Counted from the first letter of the stretch, positions 24,516 through 37,059 are shown. The stretch: 64,000 nucleotides of DNA from Mactromeris polynyma (GCA_032209605.1 JASFXZ010000005.1:20698860-20762859); one strand, 5' to 3'. The notes: generated by a model from the sequence alone, not told the origin. Program-made: numbers and translations.

Positions 24516-25608
24516 AATGAACTTTTCGAATTTTAGGTGACTAATATTTTTCTGGATTTCTAAGTTTTCATTACTTAGCTAACTCGATCAAGTAACCGGG
24601 AATAACATGTCAATCACCTATATCGTAATATTACACTGTAAAGTTGAGATACATCATGCAAACAGTTTATTACACTGAACTACTAGATGCGGGACAAAAA
24701 GTAATTTGATTCAAGATTTACTACTTCAGTTTTTTTGGGTAAAATTGTTAGAAAAAGTGTAACATTTCACTTAAATGAATAAATTGAAGCGATCTTTGTA
24801 ATATGTTGTAACAAACTTAATCGAATAATTTTGTGGCGATGTGAGATTTTTCGTCTTCTAAACAATTTGTGTTTATTTTTCATTAAAATATTTTGTGACC
24901 CTAAAAATCAGTATTCATCATTTTTACACAATCGGTTCATCAATGCATGAACATTATTTGGTTCAAAATTATCCACGGAAAATAAGTGGAGCAAACTGAA
25001 ATTAAGATTCAATAACTCGTGACTATCAAAACCGTCATGTAGATTTGCTTCATTAATTATCAATTATTCATAAAACTTTACAACGTACCTATAACTTATG
25101 AATATTCATTACTCTCCACCAGGTGCAGCATCGGTTGTTACTATTTTTAGACACAGGGCATTTTACATAGGAGCGTGCTACAGTGTAATCGAGTTGCCTC
25201 AGCGAAATGTAACAGGACTAGGCTGCCGGAAAAATACCACAGTTCATTTCCTTCTGATAGTATCCAGGCTCTGGTCACGTCGTGTCAAACTATGTACAGT
25301 ATTTTATCTACTTCTCTGAAATAAAGTACGTACTGATAAAAGTTACGGAACCAGGGTTATTGGACTCTGACGGAATATGGTAAAGTTCTTAAGTGATCAG
25401 AGTGAATGGAAGTAGTATAGTGCTTAATGAGTACTTGTGAACAACAAATGAAAACTCTCTACAGGAGTTTGGAGTTCGTGTATATGATATGGGATTTGTG
25501 AGGATATCCGTTGAAATAATGTTGAATCTACTTCAATCTGGAATTTATTTGTAATCATTGAATAATTACTGGTGTTTAGAAACTTGAAATCCTGACTGTT
25601 TGTAAAGC
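24516..25608 (+). other. 5' flank of the lectin gene
   Basis: AT-rich upstream region. The frame at 25098-25319 has no known family. No TATA box or initiator could be assigned confidently. Confidence 0.35.
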
Positions 25609-25669
25609 ATGGATGTACACTGGCCACACACGTTCTGCGTATGGATAACACTTCTATCTCTGCTGACAG
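25609..25669 (+). CDS. Exon 1: signal-peptide exon of a SUEL/CUB-like membrane lectin gene
   Basis: ATG at 25609 has a good start context (A at -3, G at +4) and an in-frame TAA just upstream (25603-25605), so the start is well fixed. It encodes 20 residues plus one base. The first residues are polar (MDVHW), followed by a hydrophobic core (FCVWITLLSLL). The exon ends at a consensus donor (ACAG/gtaagc), leaving phase 1. The next coding exon (57738) begins in the matching phase. The join completes a typical signal-peptide end, TGAQA, with likely cleavage after A24. Known pattern: secreted modular proteins often carry the signal peptide on its own exon with a phase 1 boundary. Inference: this exon belongs to the lectin gene 32 kb downstream. 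No other coding exon was found between them, but one cannot be excluded. A short upstream ATG frame begins near 25518. No convincing TATA box was seen upstream. Confidence 0.6.
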
Positions 25670-26540
25670 GTAAGCGATTATTTCTGTACTAATTAATAGA
25701 ACATGTTGATTATCTGATGATTTAACACTATTAGATTGGCTAGAATTTTTACTCGCGATTTGTTTAGTTTGTTATGAGCATACTGTTTGAAAACTAGCCT
25801 TCTATATGTAGATATATGCCCGATTAATTGGGCTATAACAATTTATAGTCAGTCCCATTCATATAGGACATTAAGAACTAATCATAAACGCTTATATTTC
25901 TGTTAACTAATTCAATGGGATATTTCTAGAGACTGAAATATATGAGTCAGTTCACGTTTGAGTGGTATTGTAATTATATCGGTGTATATACATATACAAT
26001 ATATTCACAGATCAAACAGGTACAGACCCCTATGTCACTATATATTACTACAAGTATACATGTATTTCCGTGCAGTACATGTATTAGTATCAAGTTTGTA
26101 GGCCGACTACGCTGAATATAATGATTAATTGCCTTCAATGTGTTTGTCAGGGGGGATAGAATTGGAAAATTAGAATGCCATGATATTTATGTCATTGACC
26201 TATCAATTTTGTCTGACAGACTACCGAGACTTGATGAATGTGCATGAGCATTTGTGTGTAATATTGTGTTAGACCAAAATGTCGGGTTACCTTGAGTGGT
26301 TGGGGGTAGTTATTCTGTCATATTGAGTGTTTAATCAGTCACTAAAGCACACTTGTCTGTATTGTTGTTTTTAATTATCTCTAAAATCCTCAGACATATT
26401 GTGCATGGTAATGAAAATACAGTCAAACTCGTGTTAGTAGACTCTTCGTTATAATCTACTTCACACCTGATTGTCTGATATTTGTACAATGTTAAAATCA
26501 ATAAGAAGTTAACTAGACTCATTATGAAATTAATTATAGA

Positions 26541-26716
26541 ATAGAACTTCACTTAAATGCCACCTCAATAATAAGACCACCTCGAAATTAAGAACACAAT
26601 TTTAAAGAACATTTTCTCTGTTTTGCTCATTATTGAACCTCAATATTAAGACCACATCAATAAAGAGAAGATGTTAAAGGGTCCCAAGGGTGGTCTTATT
26701 ATTAAGGTTTCACTGT
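26541..26716 (-). mobile_element. MITE family 1, copy F (in intron 1)
   Basis: Left end decayed (TAGAACTTCACTTAAATG), right end AAGGTTTCACTGTA. The shared centre is AAGAACACAATTTTAAAGAA and the shared GGGTCCCAAGGGTGGTCTTA block is present. Confidence 0.75.
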
Positions 26717-28965
26717 ACATTTATTTCACTACCTATTTATTAATGATGCATCAGATCAAAAGTCCAGCTTACATGTTATTAAGTTATATTTAATTTATAT
26801 ATAGCAAACATGGCCAGCATGGTTTACTGTATTGGTATTCAAAATGTAAACTGCATTCATGGCAATTTATTTTGGTCTTTATCTACAAAGGAAGTGTGTT
26901 GTCCTAATTCTCGAGGCTGTAATGTATGGTACATTTCTGTGTCATTACATAATATATATGTTAATTATATGTTTATAAGAACCTCAATGAGCCACAGGCA
27001 TATTTGCATGATATAATTATGTTATATAGTGTTACATTCTATAGTCATTATCAGGTCAAGATATCACAGCAAATTATGTCCGTCAGCATTGAATCAGATG
27101 AGAGGTAATGGGCACGTTGAGTTTCATTAACGGATATGATCGAAATTGCTTATTGTAATGTATGTCTATAGCTCATTGCCTGCATGTAATAATATTTATA
27201 TGGCTGTTTAATCTCAGACATTTAATGTGGTAGTAACGTCTTTTTAATTTGTCTGACAACAATCATTAATTGTTAATTTAACACAATTTCGACACATTTG
27301 ACAGCCCCTTCAATTACCTTACTGTCAAGTACCTAGCAGACTAATTTCAATTGTCAATCTAAAATTTAATACTTCAAATACATTTCAGTCAACTCACGAT
27401 TCCTCACACTTGTCCCAAGTCTGTGAAAAAACATTAATTGTTGGCAGAGGAAAGAAGATTTATCAGTTTCACTTTTAGAATAAATAAATTGAACATGCAT
27501 TGATTAATGATAATCACATCCTAGGAGATATATTGCTTGTCATGATTAGGCTTTTACTTTGTCATAGTGAGTTATGCACTATCAATATTTTCCCCAGGGG
27601 GTGAGCAGTTGGTTGAACCAGGGGAATTAGATAATTTGTCTTTAATGGGGTTTTAATTTCCCCACCCTAGAGCCAAGCATTTTGTCTAAATCCCCACAAT
27701 GGGAGATGTCTTAAATTCCCTGGTATCTGTTAAAAATTCGACTCAAGTCTGTTACCATTCAGTGTCTACACCAATAACGAGGTAGCACCTGTGTCCTAAT
27801 AAGGACATATTCTGTCTTGTGACAGATTGCTTCATGACAATGGGAGAGTATTCAAATTGATGCACTGCGACTGTGTGGGTGTTTATCTATTGGGACGGGA
27901 AGATATATACTGTGTATTCAAATGGTCCTGACAAAATCTGGAGAATTTATCAAAATTACAAAACAATCTTAGAGCCAGTCTGACTCCACTGTGAATTATA
28001 AACCTTCAAGAACTGCTGTTTTGTGAAATTACAGAATATAATACATTACAGTCTTGGGTGTTTGCTGGTATTTTAGGCTTCTTATAACACAGCTGTATAC
28101 TTCCAACAGTGATAAACCTATCAACTAGTTGTGAAATGTTAGTCAAACATATCTTAATTCAAGTGATATGGAGCAATTAAGTGATTTTATGGTGTATTGG
28201 TTTCACTCTTAATTGTCAATTAGTCCGGAAGAGGTTGTACCTCTGTCTCAAGGTGTTGTATTTCATGTAACATTTTAATGGATTATTAACTTCAAATTGT
28301 TTATCTTCCTCTGACAGGCAAACCATCCATTGATACTGAAATATACCACTCTAACAGGTGCTTGTAAATTGTTGATGAGAGAGGATTACTACCTGATATT
28401 GTATGGTTTGTGGTCCAGATTTCCTACCCTATTTTACACATGATGTTAGATATATAAGTGCGTAAACTGATTTCAAGAATATAAAAAAATATATACTTCA
28501 TGCCATTAAAAGTTATCCATGTCAACACAGTGACATTATAAAGAAATAATTATATTTTAATTCTCAAACATATCATTTCATAAATTTGATCAGTTATGAA
28601 ATATGAATACTAGAGCCATAGTTTATATATACGTATCAAGGGCAAGGCTAGTAAGATGCACATATATGTAACATCAGTTGGAAAAACGAAGAAATAATCA
28701 AGGCCAACAATGGTATAAAATCAGACAGAAATGAGGGTGAGCTTGAAGATTTCATCATGACATTAACACAGCTGAACTTTGAAAGTTAAGCATATACTAA
28801 ACAATTGCCCTGAGCTAATTGCCCCTGCACTATAGGAATAAACAGGTCAGGAAATGCCCCATTCACTAACAGGACATCTCAACAGATAAAGAATTGGGAA
28901 GGGTATAAAATAAAGCTATGGCAGTGGGGAATGCTGAACAACACAAATACTGCACAACTTGTAAA

Positions 28966-29196
28966 TACCGAATATTCCCTAATAAATGCCCCTCCCCTAA
29001 TTAACTCCCCCCCTTAGTTTGGAAGATAGTTTAGGCTTGCAATTGCAAAGGTTAGAGAAAGGCTAGCCAGTATTGTACTTGTTCTAATAGATTATCTTAT
29101 GAGCAAATGAACTTATTGCAATTGTATTTATTAAATGCCCCCTGCCCCCTATTAAAATGTAACTCCCTAGGGGCATTTATTAGGGAATGTTCGGTA
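28966..29196. mobile_element. Short TIR element (MITE) with TA ends
   Basis: TACCGAATATTCCCTAATAA / ATGCCCCT at the left matches the inverted AGGGGCATTTATTAGGGAA / TGTTCGGTA at the right, about 28 bp with one mismatch. Both sides meet TA, as in Tc1/mariner-like insertions. The interior has no frame. Confidence 0.75.
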
Positions 29197-30214
29197 TGAA
29201 GAGAATCTTAATACCAACACTATGGACTCACTGCCTTATAATTGTGAGTATATAACTACTTGGGGATTGAACCTGTTTGACAGCATATAAATTACAGATA
29301 CCAGGTTTGCTTATATTCATTTATTCCTATCCAATTCAACTATGTTTGTATTGCTGAATACTGATAAGTTTCTTGTGTTCTTCTATAATCAATTGTTTGA
29401 TTGAGGGAAATAGGAACATTTCGTAAATGAAGTGTTACTGGAGTGATCCATATCGTGATTGTTGTCTGTACATCTGTCCGTCTCTGTCAGCCAGTCCACA
29501 TTTTCCTTGAATTTACCCATGGGATGAAACTTGGAAGTGATCCTGAGGGACAGGGAAAGAAAGGTTGCTAAAACGTGCAATAATTTGTACAGACTTGGTT
29601 ACCATAGCAATCAGTTTGTTTTACAAAATATATATTCTCTGCAACTACTTGGCAGAATTTGAAATATAGTTTTGCAGAATTGATCAGCAAGATGTCTTTT
29701 AAAATTGTTCAAAGAAATTATCTGCTTGTCAAACACGCCTGCAAGTCTGAGTGGGAGTATTTTACATAGTTACGTTTACACTTAGCGTTTATTACTTGAA
29801 TACAATTGTATACGGAACATTTAAAGGACTAATATATTATTCATTAAAAGTGCCATGCATAGATCTAAAATATTTTATGTACCGCAATAACCTTAACAAA
29901 CTTCTGTTCAAGGCCCGTCCCTTATTGATCCCTTATTTGGATTGCCACAGTGGTCTGTATTAACATAAGTTGCGTAAGGGGAAAACTATTTGAAATAATT
30001 GCTCAAATATTCAGATTTTAGATTTAAAATACAAGAGTAGAACAAATCTTCAAGATTCTTGGTGCTGATTTATCTACCAGAATAGCAGGTCAAGGCAGGT
30101 TACCTTAATTACAACTGGTTACATTCAGAACATAAACTAAATGCATTAAAAATGATAGTAGATTCTTTGCCTTTAACGCTTGACGTATAAGGGTATTAAC
30201 TCGGACTTGTTGCA

Positions 30215-30362
30215 CAGCCCTGCGTTCAGTAACGGCTATCAGCCATATCGTTTCGTAACGTTTTGCAATTTGGTTCCCGTGTGCAGCCAATGTGCTATGG
30301 TGGTCAAGGGATAAAGTACAAAACGTTTGCCACTGATAGCTGTAACTGAACATAGGGCTGGT
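30215..30362. mobile_element. Short TIR element
   Basis: CAGCCCTGCGTTCAGTAACG and GCTATCAG at the left are matched inverted by CTGATAGCTGTAACTGAACA and TAGGGCTG at the right. The interior (TTTCGTAACGTTTTGC) recurs in a partial copy at 37600-37695. Confidence 0.6.
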
Positions 30363-30964
30363 GTCAGGTCACATTATCACATTATATATCGTCAGGCTTA
30401 TAATCATGTTATGATACTCCGGGGATTCAGTGGCCATAATATATCTAATACAAGCAGATGCTGTCTCCATATTAACTGAAAAAGTGTTGCAGGAATGTAA
30501 AACACTAGACACAAATATTGCTACTCAAGTGAGCAATATAGCGTCCTGATGGCCTTCTTGTAAATAGTGTGTCTGATCATCGTATATATTTCTATGGCTT
30601 CACACAAATCATGGATTGGACATTTTTGTCAATAACATGACTATAGCTTTAATGAAAGACGAATAATTTGTCTAGACAAGTAACAAGAGAATGATATATT
30701 GGAGGGTCCACATCAAATATTGACTCGTAGAATTCCCTGGGTAGTCAATATGAAGTTATATTTCATCCCTACTCGGGGGGGGGGGCCCCTGATCTTAAGT
30801 AATACAGTTTAACGATTAAGTTACAATAACATGCTGTGACAGGGTGCTCTGGTATCAGGTTTTTCGGCGGGGGGGGGAGATGATATGAAATTGCGGAAAG
30901 TATCACATCAGAGCTGGAATGGTCGATTATTGATCAAGTTGTGTCTCTCTATAGAATGAATATA

Positions 30965-31050
30965 GTACAGTATCAAGCCGGTCCAGTTATCTCAGTCAAT
31001 AGAGCACAGCTGGCTGCCAACCTGCAAGAGGTAGGGCTTAAACCCCAACT
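30965..31050 (+). mobile_element. tRNA-like SINE head, decayed
   Basis: CCAGTTATCTCAGTCAATAG resembles an A-box region, and GTAGGGCTTAAACCCCAAC a B box. No clear tail. Confidence 0.35.
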
Positions 31051-32589
31051 GAGGCACATTTTGAACACTGTTTTTCCTAAATATAACGCTTGTCCTCTTA
31101 CCTCTAATTCATTGTTGCTGCAATTAAAGAACAGTTTGAAACCCGGCAGCATGGGTTAGGTTTACTGCCCACTGTACATTACTCAGGGGTGACAATTAGA
31201 GCTGTTACAAAGCCAATTAAATTACCCGGTAACTTTAATGCATCATTGCCCGGCTACTTTTCTTGAATGAGTGATCATAGTTATGGGGAGTACCGGCCCC
31301 AGACCCCCGTCTGTACTGCTCATTCAACTATAAGTGACACCCCTGCATTACTTAAATATTGCGAAAAACTCTGACACAATATGGAACAATATCTGAGTGC
31401 CACAGAAAACTAACTGACTTTATGATCTGATTGCTGCAATATGTAATTAACGCATGGTATTTGAAACCACCATCAATGCCTTATTTGTTACCATGGAGAT
31501 TAAATACTTACAAAGATTAACAAAATGAAAACATGATTCCAGTAAGGAAAGATTAGAATAAAATGTTCCAAACCGCTTCAAAGATATTACAAAAAATTCA
31601 TAATCTTTTTTATGATGCCTCAGATAAAAGTTATAAAGACTGTTGATGTGTTCAAATTAACGATTTTCAGTCGAACGGCAATTACTGTACTGTAGGAATA
31701 GGCTTGTATGATGTTTACATGTTAAGAAAACATCGTTCATTAATCATTATGTCATTATTGCAGTGTTATGTGTTGCAAATGGGAACATCACTTGGTTAGA
31801 TATTAATTGGCGTGTTAAAAGCAAGTGTTAAAACATGAATTAGTAAAACTGAAAGTATTATTTAGAGCCCTTTAAAATCTTCTCCTTTTATATACTGGCA
31901 ACTACCCCATGTGTGGAGTATTACAAGGAATAGATGTGCATATGTGCATAAAGAAGCCAACTTTATATTGCTTTCTTTCAAAGATTCTTCACATTTCTAA
32001 TGATTATCCCGGGGCAAGGACAATAACTGTTGTATTTTTGTACGTAACAAATTCAAGAACCAACACAGTAAAACAACAGTTAACAACATCTGTTATTATC
32101 CCAAAAAACAACAAAGCATTTCATTTACTATAAACCTGTATTCATCCATTTATAACATAAGCAACATCTGTTTATACCCTGTGAAAATCAATAGTTTGAT
32201 GGAAGATGTAATAAAACAGACAAAGCACTTCTCAACTTCCAATTAACGCTTCAAAACAAAAACCTCAGGTAGGCAAGTTAATACCATTAATCTTTATGTG
32301 TATAAAAAGTCTTTGATTGAAACAGAAGGTATTGGTGCATTAATATCCGCTGGCAGCTAAACTGAATCACATAAAACTGTTGTTGTTCTCTGATGTTTCA
32401 ACTTTTCCTGCAAGACATAATTATAATAGTAATTCAGTTTTACTTCTACAAGTTTGGCTGTTCTGTTAACAGTAAAAGTCACCTTTATTTATGAGTTCCA
32501 GTGTTTTCATTAAGTCTGTAACCATTTCCGTTGGTTGAAATTGCCAGTTCAAAAGGCAATTGGGTCAGTTCAAATTTCCAAAGGTTCCA

Positions 32590-32640
32590 TTTTTTATCCC
32601 CTCCCCACCCCGGGACCCCCCCCCCCCTACCAACTGGCCA
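32590..32640. repeat. C-run patch in intron 1
   Basis: A pyrimidine stretch with CCCCACCCCGGGACCCCCC. It gives proline-rich and glycine-rich spurious frames on both strands. Confidence 0.6.
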
Positions 32641-33188
32641 GTTACTTTTTTGTTTTGGCCAATTCAACCAAATCTTATTGACAATTCCCTGTAATGAACA
32701 AATTCTGTATTATTATGTTGTTATCTAATGTACTGAACAGTATATTATTATACTAATAGCTCCCAGGTGTTTGTAACATCCAATTAATGTTGTTGAACCA
32801 GTGGCTCCTGCAGGAGATTGAAACCTTCTGGCCATCTGTCCATACTGCCTTAATGTCCATCACAGTCTGGACAATATAACTAATGAAATTAAGTGATACC
32901 TGACATAATGATAGATCAAAGCTTTTGGTTCAATACAGTAAATCTGTTTACACTTCTTTACCAAAGGTACAGAGTTACTGATGTTTTGCGGAGTTACTGA
33001 TGTTTTGCGCCATACCCGGATACATCAGTGAGAGGAACTTTGTACAAGAGCTTTAACTTTACCTGAAATTGTTTTACAATAAACTTGAAATTATTCAATC
33101 AAGGTCTCTTCACATATGGACTGAAACATTGCATTTTAGCTTGTTGTTGAAATATCCCAAAAAGGGGATCAATATAATGTCAGGTGTT

Positions 33189-33271
33189 AAAATTCACTCA
33201 AGCTCCATATTTCAGCCACACTTGATTAAGGCCCTGGAGTGTGGCCGAAATATTGAGCTTGAGTGAATTTT
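33189..33271. repeat. Near-perfect hairpin, 33-bp arms
   Basis: The left arm 33189-33221 (AAAATTCACTCAAGCTCCAT...) pairs with the right arm 33239-33271 (...GAGCTTGAGTGAATTTT) with two mismatches, around a 17-bp loop. No coding content. Confidence 0.85.
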
Positions 33272-33718
33272 TACTCATTTGCATTTTATGCTTGGTGTTG
33301 ATTCAGATTTCAATATTGATTTAATATTGAATCATCCTTTCTTATTTCATGCATGGTAGGATTTTCAATATTATTCGAAATTTCATGTTTTTGTTTCTTT
33401 ATAGTATTCGGTGTTGAGTATATTTTAATGTATTTGAAAGTATTTGGCACTAAAGCTTTAGTGAAGTTTTCTCAGACTGAGGAATAATCATGACTATGTG
33501 GCTATTGGGTCAATCATTTACTGTAATTGTACCATTTGTCCAGATTAGTGTCTTTATTAGGTGTTAATATTATACCCGGTAGTTATTGTTTAAGGAATAC
33601 CCCGCTGAAATGACCATTGTCATATCAGGACTGACCATGATCAAAACATGGTCAACAATGATTTGACAATGAAAAAACATGATAGCTGACAATGAAGATT
33701 TTTGACAATGAAATAGTC

Positions 33719-33721
33719 CTG
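33719..33721. repeat. Harbinger target-site duplication (CTG), left
   Basis: CTG here is matched by CTG at 35056-35058. Three-base CWG or TWA duplications are known for PIF/Harbinger elements. Confidence 0.6.
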
Positions 33722-33922
33722 GGGCCGATCTCCCGAAGCATCTCAAATCAAAATCTCAACTCAATATTGAGTTTTTGCTCAAATCTGAGTCAGACTTTGA
33801 GAATATTCTCAATTTGCATCTCTTGAAAAAAAATTGAGAAAAATCTCAACTCAATTTTGAGATCTGTCTCAAATAATCTGAGATAGGTTAAACGCTGTCT
33901 CAAATTTGATCTCAGAATCAAA

Positions 33923-34444
33923 ATGGCACTGTGACAGAGACGCCGCCGACGCATTCAGCGCCGGGAACGTATCATCAGGCCACGATTTGCCATCGCAGAT
34001 ATGTGCGAGGTGGAGATCGTGGCCCGGTATAGGTTCTCGGTGGCCACAATAGTTCTTCTCGTCGATCTGTTGCGAAATGATTTAGAGAGACCTACCCGGA
34101 GGAGTCGGGCTGTTCCGGTGGAATTGCAACTCTTAGTAGCTCTAAGATTTTTCGCCACCGGAGCTTTTTACCGGGTGATTGGCGACACCGTTGGATTATC
34201 TGCCAACACAGTCATGCGATGCGTGCATGCGGTTGCGACCTCCATTGCTAACCTAGCACGAGAGTATATAAAGTTTCCAAGTGGCGATGTAGCTCGCAGA
34301 ACTCAGCAAAAGTTCTACAGTTTGTATGTAAACATACAAGACAACCAATCATATTTTGGAAATAGTCCCTCATGTGACGTAGTATATTATAGCTCCGCCT
34401 ACTCAAATACACTAATGCGCACAGAGGCATGGAATCATGAATGA
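33923..34444 (+). pseudogene. Harbinger transposase (HARBI1-like nuclease), N-terminal remnant
   Basis: The likely original ATG is at 33923; a TGA follows at 33932-33934 in the same frame, an inactivating stop. Downstream the frame is open from 33935 (Arg-rich start) through 34444. Residues encoded about 34030-34325 match the N-terminal helical region of HARBI1-like transposases: LLRNDLERPT, RSRAVPVELQLLVALRFFAT, GDTVGLSANTVMRCV and a final YIKFP. After about 34325 the similarity ends, and the DDE catalytic domain is missing. It is therefore an internally deleted and nonsense-mutated gene, not functional alone. Confidence 0.85.
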
Positions 34445-34656
34445 ATATTAAGAAGTAAATTCGGCGCATTTTTATCAGCATAAAGAATTTTGCAATTGTT
34501 CGTTGATGAATTAGAAAACAAATATTAACATCAGATTAATTCAATAACAACGTGATCGGGTAAACTCATTGCCGTAATATTAATATATCATAATAATTAA
34601 AACTGTACTTACGCATTTACTCTATCGGCAATTACTTGCCAGCATTTCAGCTTTGA

Positions 34657-34797
34657 TTAAGTGGTTACGGCTCCTTTACCACCGCAACCACTCAACCGAC
34701 CAAACAATACCCTTTCCTCATTAACCACTTCGTCAACCAACTGGACTTTTTCACGTTCCGTCCAGTTGGGAGTGCGAATCTTTTTACAAACATCCAT
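34657..34797 (-). pseudogene. Harbinger Myb/SANT-like protein remnant
   Basis: On the minus strand from ATG at 34797 (MDVCKK) comes a motif, RTPNWTEREKVQLVDEVVNE followed by RVLFGRLSG, that resembles the first helices of the Myb/SANT-like DNA-binding protein carried by Harbinger elements (NAIF1/MSANTD-like). The frame stops after about 46 residues. Family members are several hundred residues, so most of the gene is deleted. It is oriented convergently with the transposase remnant. Confidence 0.7.
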
Positions 34798-35785
34798 CGG
34801 TGACGTTTGACGGGATATTTTGACGCAGACGACACGCACTTACGTACCTTTTCCAACGAAGAGCTCTTCCGTTGGCCGCTTAAACGTGCATAAAATAACA
34901 TTGAGACGATCTCAGTTGAGAAAAAACTCAAACTCAATTTTTTGGTTTCGTGACATCGAATTTGAGTCCGGACTCAGTTGAGTAAAATCTCACTGATTTG
35001 AGATAATATTTGAGCTGAGATTTTCTCAGTTTGAGATGCTTCGGGAGATCGGGCCCTGATCTGACAATATTTTGACCATGTCCTTATCATGGACATTTAC
35101 AACCAACCGATTTGACAATGATATGATCATTATCAAAACATAGTCACAACAAAACATTAATTTCTCCATAGTCATATCAGAGTCTTTTTATTGTTGTTTT
35201 AACTGACAATGTTTTGACCATAGTGTGTTTCATAACCATAACATAGTTAAAACATAGCCAGTGTTAATTCAACAGCATAATTGTGATGAAAATTTAAATG
35301 ACAATGATATAGCCATGCTGCTGTTTTGATCATGTTCAGATCATGGACATCCCATACAGAAATTATTTCAATGTATTTTTAAGTCCTAATAATTCCTTAG
35401 AATTCTTAGCAATAAATACCATGTTGTCTCATTTAGAGAACATTGGAATTCTTTGGAATAGATCTCAGGGTCCTAACAAATCCTAAAAAATCATAAGATT
35501 ACTTTGGATATTTAAGTTGGAAAAGTATGGAAAAGATTGGAATATTAATCCAAATATATCCTAACTTTTCTGGATTGGAAAAGTTATCACTATTTAGGAA
35601 TTTAAATATTTCTCTGAAATATGAAAATCCATACATTTGGATTAGTTAGGAATTTAGCATCATGACATTGAGCAAATTGGGTATCTTATTACAAGTTAGA
35701 AGTTTAAAATCCTATGTTTTCCAATGATCTTCATTTATATGTGCTAGAGGAATACTTTATTAATTAATATATGTATACATGAATA

Positions 35786-36105
35786 CTTAGTAATTTGTAT
35801 ACAAAGAGTACATGTACATATCTGAACAATATAATTATTTCATGGTTGCCATCATGTATAGTATTTTGTAATAATCAGTTTGAGATAAACAAGTCAATTA
35901 AAAATAAGTTGACATACAAATAAAGATGTATTGTCTTAAGACTTCATCTATTTATTTTTATACATAAAACAATAACATATAAAAGGAAATATTAAATGTG
36001 CCAATGAATATTTTAACCATGTAAAGCTTTACTAACAAGACAAACATTTTGGCAACCATGAAATAATTATATTGTTCAGATACTCTTTGTATACAAATTA
36101 CTAAG
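35786..36105. repeat. Hairpin with about 56-66 bp arms inside the foldback element
   Basis: The left arm 35786-35851 (CTTAGTAATTTGTATACAAA ... TTTCATGGTTGCCA) matches the right arm 36050-36105 inverted. The only clear difference is a 10-bp insertion ACATGTACAT in the left arm. The loop is about 198 bp. Confidence 0.85.
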
Positions 36106-36715
36106 TTGACTGTCATCTGACCATGGTTATAAACATTATAGACATGGTTGGCTATGGTCAAAACGACTTTGTCCAAGGTTCACCTTGGTTGAATTAATGG
36201 TCAGTGTTAATCATTCACTAATAAAAAACTGTTTTATATCCTTAAGTAATAATTATTCTAATAAAGTTAATGCATTCAAGACAAAATTATTTGTACAGGT
36301 TATCAGTTCAACAAAGCATTTGTTCTACTTTCACTCAATTTTCAGAGACATTTACCATCTGTTTTTTTCAAAATTATGATCTATTTATGGCAAATGTAGT
36401 TCATTGTAGTTGTAAAACATAAGAAAATTGACATTGTTACCAAATTATGTCACTTCCAAGACTTAAACTAACATTTTTTAAAAATATTTTGAAGTATTTT
36501 AGTAAATTACCTCCCTTAATAAAAAAATACATACTTTTTTATTTTTTTCCAATAAAAGCACCATTAAAAAAATATACAGTAAAGGATTGCCTAGAATATT
36601 ATAACTTGCAACTGCTTTAAAATTAAATTTAACATACATTATACAATTTAAAAATAGTTTTAATTGTGTTTTAAGTTACCATATATATAGAAGGAAAATT
36701 ATGTAACTTTATATA

Positions 36716-37009
36716 GCGGATCAGTGGTCCAGTGGTAAAACGCTGGACTTGTAATCCAGGGATCGCTGGTTCGATTCCCCGCTCCATCACTGACCGTACT
36801 AACAGTCTTTCGGACGAGACTTTAAAAACCGAGGTCCCGTGTATGATGCTTTACATCGAGCACGTAAAAAGAACCAGGGGTGCTTCTGGAACTGGAGCAT
36901 CTTCTGTATCATGCACTATCCTCCAAATCTAATATGACTCACATTCTTCCGGAGGCGTCGCCCATGTGGGAAACCGGTGGCGACGATAAATAAAAGCATA
37001 TACAACAAC
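36716..37009 (+). mobile_element. tRNA-Thr-derived SINE, copy 2
   Basis: Same family as the SINE at 18705, about 90% or more alike by eye. Head GCGGATCAGTGGTCCAGTGG, anticodon loop CTTGTAA (TGT, Thr), B box GGTTCGATTCCCC. Body and tail are shared. It is flanked by a perfect 11-bp direct repeat, GTAACTTTATA, at 36703-36713 and 37010-37020, the sign of a target-primed insertion that has not decayed. Confidence 0.9.
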
Positions 37010-37059
37010 GTAACTTTATAAACTGAATACTTTATCCAATGATGGATTGAAAAAAGGTG

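Larger units (their letters stand above)
33722..35055 (+). mobile_element. PIF/Harbinger DNA transposon, internally deleted
   Basis: Terminal inverted repeats: left GGGCCGATCTCCCGAAGCAT CTCAAA, right inverted counterpart ending GAGATCGGGCC, differing only near the outer end. Subterminal sequences (AAATCTCAACTCAATTTTGAG and similar) are also repeated and inverted. Inside are a transposase N-terminal fragment on + and a Myb/SANT-type DNA-binding fragment on -, the usual two-gene content of Harbinger elements. The catalytic DDE region is absent, so it cannot be autonomous. It sits inside the larger foldback element. Confidence 0.85.
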
